Shown here one piece after another: positions 53,635 through 64,000 of a stretch of DNA of 64,000 bases. This DNA is from Thereva unica. Taxonomy: Eukaryota > Arthropoda > Insecta > Diptera > Therevidae. Each line of letters begins with the position of its first letter. Within the stretch, counting starts at the first letter, position 1. The stretch is from assembly GCA_949987705.1 (NCBI GenBank), contig OX465281.1, forward strand, positions 174,606,516 to 174,670,515. Direction: 5' to 3'. The notes under the pieces are model-generated. The model made no database searches. It was not told the DNA's origin and was given only the letters and a program-made list of their open reading frames with translations. The translations under genes were made by a program, and so were the position numbers.

Positions 53635-54116
53635 GGATCAGTTTAAGATTTCTGCTATAGCAGCTTTTAGCAGCTATTGTCATGCTTTTCGTGTCCAAAA
53701 GAGCAGAAAACCTGCCAACGAAGCTGCTATTTTTGTGTCCAAGATTAGAAGAAAGCTGCTAATGTAGCTGCTTTTTGCTGCTCGCATTTTCGACTGCAAG
53801 CAAGAAAGCAGCTACGTAAATCATACATGATTGTGTAAATGTCATTTGTCGTTTTGCCAAAATGACTGACTCGAGTGAGGTTTTGTTGACATTAATACAT
53901 ATTAAGTAGTAAATTTAGGAATTGCAACTGCACGGCCAGGCTTTTTTCTAATTGTGGGGAGAATAATAGTTGACTTTGGTTGGCTGCATGAAATACTAGC
54001 TATGCTAGCAGCTTTTTTGTGTCCAAGATATCATATCAGCTTTTTCTTACTTTGCTGTTTGACAGTTTAAAAATTCTGCTACTAAAGCAGCTTTAGCAGA
54101 AATCTTGAACAGACCC
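53635..54116. mobile_element. TIR MITE rich in GCAGCTT words
   Basis: GGGATCAGTTTAAGATTTCT begins the left end and the reverse complement of GGGTCTGTTCAAGATTTCTG closes the right. The subterminal areas repeat GCTGCTTT/AAAGCAGC in both orientations. No clear target duplication. Confidence 0.7.
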
Positions 54117-54308
54117 TGCTCGTATGGAATTCAGACCCCCCTTTAAAATGCATGTAAAAAAAGTGTGCAGAATTCAGGTTAGAGGGCGGTCTGCATTCCG
54201 TCCATAAAGCCTAGTATCCTGTTCGTGCTGAGCTTTGTACTCTAGAAAATAGATGACATTTTTTTCTGAGTGGAGGACTTCTCGTTTTATTTTCCGTAGG
54301 ATACTTTA

Positions 54309-55104
54309 GGCCCGGTATGCTAGGCTCAAGTAATTACTTGACCTATCTTAAACCTATGTAAAAAAATTGTCAAGAAATGGCTCAGAAATATTTTCTGCTG
54401 CGATTTCTTCACCCGGTATGCTAGGTTCAAGAAATCACACCAGAAAAATCGTGTTTTTTTAATGACGCGCAGATGTCGCTATTGATAAAATTTTAGTTTT
54501 TCTTCCAGAAATAAATGAGTGCGTTCACTTAGTAGCACAATGTTACATTATGTGACTAATGTAACAAAAAGTCGTTCAGTTCAGGTTCTATGTAAAATAT
54601 TTTTGACATTTGTAGCACAAAAAATTGTTCACTTAGCAACGATGTTATGTCGTTTATGTAACATAAACCGACGAAGCTATTTTGCATCTCCGAACGTTGC
54701 ATAGTGACAGTTGAAAGTTGGTCATAGTGAATTTGACATTTGTGGCATAAACCGACGGATATCGTTCAGTTAAATTTCGTTACACAATGCAACATTCTTC
54801 CCTTCTCTTTTCTTTTGCCATATTTTACATTATGTTACATTATGCCACTAACTGAACGCAGCCAGTGTCGAGGCACTTATTTCTTTAAGTAATTTTGACG
54901 TTTCATTGGTTTTTTTTAATTGAAAGTAGAAGTTGAAGGAAGCCTTGCGTTTTAAGTAATCGTTGAACCATTAACAAAACAACTGTACTGTCAGCAATGA
55001 CAATTAGACAAATGCCAAAATTTCTTACCAACTGTCACTTTTTCTTAAGGGAATAAATGCAGAAGTTTTCTTGAGACAATTCCTTGAGCCTAGCATACCG
55101 GGCT
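54309..55104. mobile_element. MITE with GCCCGGTATGCTAGGCTCAA termini, TSD TTA
   Basis: Inverted ends match for about 25 bp, and TTA flanks both sides (54306-54308 and 55105-55107). A second internal copy of the terminus, CCCGGTATGCTAGGTTCAAG, lies at about 54414. The first bases resemble those of the MITE at 37513 (GCCCGGTA). It carries a nested element at 54517-54864. Confidence 0.82.
54517..54864. mobile_element. Nested TIR MITE
   Basis: GTGCGTTCACTTAGTAGCAC at the left and the reverse complement of GCTGCGTTCAGTTAGTGGCA at the right form imperfect inverted repeats of about 35 bp. Variants of GTTCACTTAG or GTTCAGTT recur inside. Confidence 0.65.
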
Positions 55105-55120
55105 TTAAGCTGGAGACATA

Positions 55121-56100
55121 TTTGCCTCGATTCCCAGATCCGGCGGAGCGGAAGTGAGTGCGGATTTGACATTTTGCGACTTGTTTAATCAAAAAATCTG
55201 GAGTGAAGACTCACGCGATTATGGAATTAGCGATGTCGGATTATCTTAGTCGCATCTGTCGTTCAAATCCGCAGAAAATTTAATTTAACCGTTTTTTTAA
55301 ATAAATTAGTGTAATTTAAAAGTTAAATAATTAAAAAATAAAAAAATCCAAAATAATTTAAATAAAAATAACTTAAATGATAAAATAGTTTATTTAATCC
55401 ATCTATAAACTATTATGAAGTTGAGAGGAATTTCAAGATATTGTGATGATTTATGCGCCATCTGTTTGTCAAAAAGCATAACCAACGATTGTCGGTAACT
55501 ACTCTGGTTGATGTCTGAACTAATGACTTATGTACTAAACTAAAATTGGAACGCGCGATAAGTAAAGACAACTTCAAGCTTCTGGGCGAAAAGAAAAGAA
55601 CATACCACTAGGCTCGAGAAAAAGGACTCGAGAAGGTTCCAGAAGTTAAATAAAGGTGGAGCTTGGATATAAAAAACGGCTTACAGGCGCTGAGAGAGTC
55701 AGTTTTGATTTGAAAGGCGATAAAAGTGTTCTAAAGTGAAAACAGTGAAAAGTGGTGATTTAAAAGTGAGCGATAGATAGAGTTTAATAGTGCGAGTTAT
55801 TAAATTTAAAGTGATTATAGTGAATTGTAAGAGTTGTGTTTGTAATTAAATTGTGTTTCGGTTTGTAATAAATAAATTATTGTGTGGATAATTAAAAAGT
55901 GTTATTCCTTAATTAATCCTACGAATCCGTTAAGCCGTAAGAAACCTAACAATATAAAGTTGCTAATTCAGGAGTCGAGACGGATCACACTTTTACAGGG
56001 CGGAAAATGTTAAAAAGAAATTTGCAGTTGCGGATTTGAGAATCGCAAAGTGTCAAATCCGCACTCACTTCCGACCCGCCGGATCTGGGAATCGAGGCAA
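55121..56100. mobile_element. MITE with TTGCCTCGATTCCCAGATCC termini, holding a solo LTR
   Basis: Inverted ends of about 58 bp match with few changes and include GCGGATTTGACA. A solo LTR lies at 55442-55951. Around that LTR is the ~115-bp segment also present at the end of the insertion at 47428-47540. Without the LTR the element is about 470 bp. Confidence 0.85.
55442..55951 (+). mobile_element. Solo LTR with TATA box and initiator, TSD ATAT
   Basis: It starts TGTGATGATTTATGCGCC and ends GAAACCTAACA. ATAT flanks both sides (55438-55441 and 55952-55955), and the interrupted segment is continuous in the copy at 47.5 kb. TATAAA at 55668 is followed about 32 bp later by TCAGTT, a canonical arthropod initiator. 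AATAAATAAATTATTG near 55868 is a likely polyadenylation region. Confidence 0.85.
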
Positions 56101-56106
56101 TTAAAA

Positions 56107-56312
56107 GCATACACGCGTACACGGTATACAGAAACAGAAGGTAATGTAAAAGAGACGACCGCTTCGAATACCGTAAAAAAGGCGCCTAGTGACGTCAGCC
56201 CTAATGCAGATACAATATTTTATATGGAAAGCGTGACGTCAGCTATATTATATTACGGTATACAGTCTTTTACATTACCATGTTTCTGTATACCGTGCAA
56301 GCGTACATGCGT
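56107..56312. mobile_element. MITE, GGTATACAGAAACA termini, copy 1
   Basis: ACGGTATACAGAAACA, then GGTAATGTAAAAGA, is inverted at the right end. Two perfect TGACGTCA palindromes lie inside at 56190-56197 and 56234-56241, themselves placed symmetrically. Confidence 0.8.
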
Positions 56313-56354
56313 TGAATTCGCTGACAGATAATATAGAAGTGTATATATTCAAAT

Positions 56355-56562
56355 GCGGTATACAGAAACATAAAGTAGTGTAAAAGAGGCGACAGCTTCA
56401 AATACCGTAAAAAATGGACCCCTGGTGACTTCAGCGCTAATGCAGAAACACCAACAACAGCTTCGATTTTATATGGGAAGTGTCCTCCACGTGACGTCTA
56501 CCGTATACGGTATACAGTCTTTTACATTACCTTGCTTATGTATACCGTGCAAGCGTATGTGA
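56355..56562. mobile_element. MITE, GGTATACAGAAACA termini, copy 2
   Basis: A second copy in the same orientation, about 40 bp after copy 1, with the same ends (GCGGTATACAGAAACAT and GTATACCGTGCAAGCG). Its TGACGTCA sites are altered. Confidence 0.8.
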
Positions 56563-56570
56563 GTCCATTA

Positions 56571-57821
56571 TATAAATTTATTTTAAAAATTACAAACTTG
56601 GCATATAAAATATTCTCTCTAACACAAAACTATTAAGCAACTCACCTCTTGTCTCATGGAGGCTAGACAAGGAGTTAAAACTACGTGTGGTCAATTTTTG
56701 TTTGATTGAGTGAGGGCGCCACAGTCACATGTATACCAAAAAACATGGCCGATTGCATTCATCCGGTTTATGGCGATTGATAAATTCGTTTGCTGGAAAG
56801 TTCGTTCATTTACAAAAATAATATGTTAATAAAAAATTAAATTTATTTTAAAAATAATATTTTTCAGCATATAATATGGAAAAGTGATCTATTAAAAAAT
56901 TCTGTGCTAAAGAAATACTAATATAGACATTGAAAGGCGAAAATTGAGGAGATTGTGTTTGATGCTACATGATGATTATAATTGCGAAAAGCAATAGTTT
57001 ATATAATACATAGAATATAATAAATCAAAAGATGTTAATATGTTATAATAATCCTCCTAGTGAAGAGAGTGCGAAATGCGTGTGTAGTAGTTGCAAAATT
57101 CTATTAAATAGAACTCTCAATTGTGGCCGAAGAATGTTAGATTAAGAAAAGGTATTTGTATATTCTTGGAAAGTAGAGCCGCTAGCTGATGATTTTAAAT
57201 ATATGAGTTAGAGTAGCTAAAATTTGAACTTAGTAGGTAATTACAAAATGTGTCACTTGTGATGAATTTTGGTTTTTGCTTTCTATACTTTCAAGTGAAT
57301 CTGTCTTTTTGTTTGAAAATGATTTAATTTAAATTTAAAGATTTAAAAAATAATTTAAATTATAAAAATTGCATTGCATTGAATTATATTCCAACCGGGC
57401 TCAATAATTAATTACTCGTGGCTGGTTTTAAACTCCGCTGAAATTTTCGTACATTAGCAGCATACGACTGTAAGAAAATTCCAGCGGATTTCAGAATAGG
57501 CATGATAGCCCAAAATCGGTTTAGAATTCATATACCAAATCTGCTTAGGAACAAGACGCCACAACCACGTTAACCATATATAAACTCACTCGTATATATT
57601 ACAAAAAAAAACTCACTTTTCGGCCATTCCATGCATTACGGACAGGAAATTCGTACGATTTTTTGTCTTATTGTAAAAAATTGTACAAATTTCGCTTCCA
57701 TAATGTATGGAACGACCCATATATATAAACTCACTTGTTATTATAACACTAATAACTCACTCGTTATTACCTAACTTCTTATTTAAACTCATATATAAAA
57801 TATATACATACATACATATAT
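56571..57821. other. AT-rich stretch, no gene recognised
   Basis: A block at about 56700-56775, GAGGGCGCCACAGTCACATG then AACATGGCCGA, recurs in the same orientation at 63507-63570 beyond the Helitron array. There is a small palindrome near 57437-57500 (TCCGCTGAAATTTTC against GAAAATTCCAGCGGA). (TA)/(TACA)-rich sequence leads into the Helitron array. Confidence 0.55.
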
Positions 57822-58968
57822 AGGACGGGGTACCACTTTCTTCACAACCACCTCGACATGGGTATCAAATGAAAGGGTATGATAAGTAGAATACAATAAG
57901 CAATGTAGTATACAAAATATATCTTTAGATCCATGGCGGCCGTCTCAAGAGGCCGGATTACCATTTTCTTCACAACCACCTCAACATGGGTATCAAATGA
58001 AAGGGTATGTTAAGTACAATACAATAAGCAATGTAGTATACAAAATATATCTTTAGATCCATGGCGGCCGTCTCAAGAGGGCGGGGTACCACTTTCTTCA
58101 CAACCACCTCGACATGAGTATCAAATGAAAGGGTATGATAAGTAGAATACAATAAGCAATGTAGTATACAAAATATATCTTTAGATCCATGGCGGCCGTC
58201 TCAAGAGGGCGGGGTACCACTTTCTTCACAACCACCTCGACATGGGTATCAAATGAAAGGGTATGATAAGTAGAATACAATAAGCAATGTAGTATACAAA
58301 ATATATCTTTAGATCCATGGCGGCCGTCTCAAGAGGGCGGGGTACCACTTTCTTCACAACCACCTCGACATGGGTATCAAATGAAAGGGTATGATAAGTA
58401 GAATACAATAAGCAATGTAGTATACAAAATATATCTTTAGATCCATGGCGGCCGTCTCAAGAGGCCGGATTACTATTTTCTTCACAACCACCTCAACATG
58501 GGTATCAAATGAAAGGGTATGTTAAGTACAATACAATAAGCAATGTAGTATACAAAATATATCTTTAGATCCATGGCGGCCGTCTCAAGAGGGCGGGGTA
58601 CCACTTTCTTCACAACCACCTCGACATGGGTATCAAATGAAAGGGTATGATAAGTAGAATACAATAAGCACTGTAGTATACAAAATATATCTTTAGATCC
58701 ATGGCGGCCGTCTCAAGAGGCCGGATTACCATTTTCTTCACAACCACCTCAACATGGGTATCAAATGAAAGGGTATGATAAGTAGAATACAATAAGCAAT
58801 GTAGTAGACTCAATATACCGATTCATGGCGGCCGACGCAAGACCCATGTTCTTTGAGGCATTTCATCTAAGTAAAATTCATATCTCGAAAAATATTAAGT
58901 CAATGGATGGTTTTTATTGTTTACTATTGACTTATGGGTGCAGCGTAGGCGCACCGGGTCCCAGCTAG
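57822..58968 (+). mobile_element. Helitron unit 0 (5'-truncated), 128-bp satellite interior
   Basis: The unit starts within a 128-bp monomer and ends with the Helitron 3' terminus: a hairpin (GGTGC paired with GCACC, with an inner GC/GC pairing and GTAG loop), then GGGTCCCAG and CTAG at 58965-58968. Monomers contain CGACATGGGTATCAAATGAA and ATCCATGGCGGCCGTCTCAA. The unit lacks the 5' end found in the next two. Confidence 0.85.
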
Positions 58969-60988
58969 TCTATATCTATAAAAATCTCGTGTCACAGTGT
59001 TTGTTACCGTACTCCTCCGAAACGGGTTGACCAATTTGCATGAAATTTTTTGTGTATATTTGGTAGGTCTGAGAATAGGTCGTAGGCTATTTTTTGTACC
59101 TTTAACCAAAAAAACAGCTGCAAAATCCAAACAATAATGGTAATTTTAGGTATTTTCACTTCATTTTAGTTTCAATAGCTTCATGGCCTACCTATTGTTT
59201 GACAAATGTAAAATTGTCATTAAATTGAATCATAACATTTAATGAAAATTTCAAATTTACGCAGCTGTCAAACAATAGGTAGGCCATGACGCTATTGAAA
59301 CTAAAATGATCCATGGCGGCCGTCTCAAGAGGGCGGTGTACCACTTTCTTCACAACCACCTCGACATGGGTATCAAATGAAAGGGTATGATAAGTAGAAT
59401 ACAATAAGCAATGTAGTATACAAAATATATCTTTAGATCCATGGCGGCCGTCTCAAGAGGCCGGATTACCATTTTCTTCACAACCACCTCAACATGGGTA
59501 TCAAATGAAAGGGTATGTTAAGTACAATACAATAAGCAATGTAGTATACAAAATATATATTTAGATCCATGGCGGCCGTCTCAAGAGGGCGGGGTACCAC
59601 TTTCTTCACAACCACCTCGACATGGGTATCAAATGAAAGGGTATGATAAGTAGAATACAATAAGCAATGTAGTATACAAAATATATCTTTAGATCCATGG
59701 CGGCCGTCTCAAGAGGGCGGGGTACCACTTTCTTCACAACCACCTCGACATGGGTATCAAATGAAAGGGTATGATAAGTAGAATACAATAAGCAATGTAG
59801 TATACAAAATATATCTTTAGATCCATGGCGGCCGTCTCAAGAGGGCGGGGTACCACTTTCTTCACAACCACCTCGACATGGGTATCAAATGAAAGGGTAT
59901 GATAAGTAGAATACAATAAGCAATGTAGTATACAAAATATATCTTTAGATCCATGGCGGCCGTCTCAAGAGGCCGGATTACCATTTTCTTCACAACCACC
60001 TCAACATGGGTATCAAATGAAAGGGTATGTTAAGTACAATACAATAAGCAATGTAGTATACAAAATATATCTTTAGATCCATGGCGGCCGTCTCAAGAGG
60101 GCGGGGTACCACTTTCTTCACAACCACCTCGACATGAGTATCAAATGAAAGGGTATGATAAGTAGAATACAATAAGCAATGTAGTATACAAAATATATCT
60201 TTAGATCCATGGCGGCCGTCTCAAGAGGGCGGGGTACCACTTTCTTCACAACCACCTCGACATGGGTATCAAATGAAAGGGTATGATAAGTAGAATACAA
60301 TAAGCAATGTAGTATACAAAATATATCTTTAGATCCATGGCGGCCGTCTCAAGAGGGCGGGGTACCACTTTCTTCACAACCACCTCGACATGGGTATCAA
60401 ATGAAAGGGTATGATAAGTAGAATACAATAAGCAATGTAGTATACAAAATATATCTTTAGATCCATGGCGGCCGTCTCAAGAGGCCGGATTACCATTTTC
60501 TTCACAACCACCTCAACATGGGTATTAAATGAAAGGGTATGTTAAGTACAATACAATAAGCAATGTAGTATACAAAATATATCTTTAGATCCATGGCGGC
60601 CGTCTCAAGAGGGCGGGGTACCACTTTCTTCACAACCACCTCGACATGGGTATCAAATGAAAGGGTATGATAAGTAGAATACAATAAGCAATGTAGTATA
60701 CAAAATATATCTTTAGATCCATGGCGGTCGTCTCAAGAGGCCGGATTACCATTTTCTTCACAACCACCTCAACATGGGTATCAAATGAAAGGGTATGATA
60801 AGTAGAATACAATAAGCAATGTAGTAGACTCAATATACCGATTCATGGCGGCCGACGCAAGACCCATGTTCTTTGAGGCATTTCATCTAAGTAAAATTCA
60901 TATCTCGAAAAATATTAAGTCAATGGATGGTTTTTATTGTTTACTATTGACTTATGGGTGCAGCGTAGGCGCACCGGGTCCCAGCTAG
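58969..60988 (+). mobile_element. Helitron unit 1, 2020 bp, complete
   Basis: TCTATATCTATAAAAATCTC, a typical Helitron 5' start with the insect-Helitron phrase CTCCTCCGAAACGGG nearby, directly follows the CTAG of unit 0 with no spacer. After about 340 bp come twelve or so 128-bp monomers, then the same hairpin and CTAG at 60985-60988. No Rep/helicase is encoded. A fold-back segment sits at 59163-59309. Confidence 0.88.
59163..59309. repeat. Fold-back segment in the Helitron 5' region
   Basis: CATTTTAGTTTCAATAGC at the left and its complement at the right form arms of about 45 bp around a ~55-bp centre, including GGCCTACCTATTGTTTGACA. The same segment is at 61183-61329 in the next unit. Confidence 0.88.
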
Positions 60989-63430
<2,442 letters not shown>

Positions 63431-63667
63431 TATACCTATACCTCCTTGTATAGTCTCCCTGACAAGGAGGTATAACTCCGTGTTGTCACTTTTCGTTTGA
63501 ATAATGAGGGCGCCACAGTCACATGTACCCCAAAAAACATGGCCGAGTGTATTCATCCGGTTGATGGCAAAGTCCGTTAACTGCTAAGATATTTTATGTT
63601 TACGCCGAACTTAAAAAATCAGCTTCTAAATTGGATTTATATCGATGTCATTTTTCGTATTTAACAC

Positions 63668-63910
63668 TATTCTTACCGGGACCGGTCAAATGACCGTTTT
63701 CAAATTTTCAATTGGAATTTTCTACATTCAACGTAAGCGAATCGCCTTTAAACTTTATGACTTTTCCTCATATATATGTGTGAATAAATTGAATAAAAGA
63801 AAATATATTTTTATACTGGTAAGCTGGCTATTATTCGCTGGTCTGCATTAAATATTGAAAAATATAAGTTGTGAAAGACCGGTCATTTGACCGGCCGCGG
63901 TAGGAATAGG
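63668..63910. mobile_element. Possible TIR element with CCGGTCAAATGACCG ends
   Basis: TATTCTTACCGGGACCGGTC, then AAATGACCG, is matched in reverse at about 63877-63910 (GGTCATTTGACCGG, then CGGTAGGAATA). The 243-bp unit is non-coding. TTAA precedes the left end but not the right, so a piggyBac link cannot be supported. Confidence 0.5.
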
Positions 63911-64000
63911 TATATGTGAAGTGTCGGTCGGTTCTTATCGACTCGATAAATAATTCATGACTTGATTTGATTCACTGTAGAAAAAAAATAGAAAAAAATA

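Noticed and set aside
54126..54206. A tiny MITE with GGAATTCAGACC-like ends
   Set aside because: The inverted similarity is short and imperfect and the unit is under 100 bp, so it could be chance.

Overview
The window looks like repeat-dominated nuclear DNA of an arthropod, most probably an insect. It is AT-rich, it carries a spliced transposase gene with a short GT-AG intron, and nearly every recognisable reading frame belongs to transposons typical of insect genomes: Gypsy and errantivirus-like LTR elements, I-clade, RTE and jockey/CR1-like non-LTR elements, PIF-Harbinger with a MADF-BESS partner gene, mariner, hAT, MULE-like elements and Helitrons. I recognised no host gene, tRNA, rRNA or CRISPR array. 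The species cannot be named from the sequence alone.

Layout. 1-6.3 kb and 14.5-15.6 kb: two arrays of a ~289-bp satellite in opposite orientations, with a MULE-like long-TIR element (2177-5489) between them. 6.3-14.5 kb: a complete but dead Gypsy retrotransposon (G1) inserted in the satellite and itself hit by several MITEs and an RTE fragment. 15.6-20.4 kb: a MITE and a minus-strand Helitron-like element that contains a solo LTR split by a non-LTR fragment. 20.5-21.9 kb: a fold-back mariner carrying a second solo LTR of the same family. 24.7-26.7 kb: a 2000-bp non-autonomous hAT element. 27.4-30.8 and 40.3-41.1 kb: an I-clade fragment and a second non-LTR element, the latter split by a third solo LTR and by a 9.5-kb errantivirus-like element (30808-40304). 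35.7-39.3 kb: inside that errantivirus, a 3.56-kb long-TIR element whose only gene resembles a FEN1/XPG flap nuclease with a C-terminal CXC cysteine cluster. 43.7-48.8 kb: a two-gene Harbinger element interrupted by an LTR-type insertion that was itself hit by a MITE and a hAT element. 50.6-53.4 kb: a 269-bp satellite with a ~400-bp palindrome. 53.4-56.6 kb: several MITEs and a solo LTR. 57.8-63.3 kb: head-to-tail Helitrons whose interiors are 128-bp satellite, followed by (TA)n/(TG)n.

How the parts relate. Target-site duplications and interrupted reading frames give relative ages: satellite before G1 before its MITEs; non-LTR B before the solo LTR and errantivirus; errantivirus before the FEN1-like element before MITE 37513-37913; Harbinger before LTR insertion before MITE and hAT. 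A sequence module around ACATGGGTATCAAATGAAAG recurs in the minus-strand Helitron, the hAT element, the 269-bp satellite and the 128-bp satellite, suggesting that the satellites arose from internal repeats of mobile elements.

The most interesting items are the FEN1/XPG-like plus CXC TIR element, which shows no DDE transposase, and the zero-spacing Helitron concatemer whose complete units differ in length by exactly two 128-bp monomers. All calls are by eye; no database search or alignment program was run.
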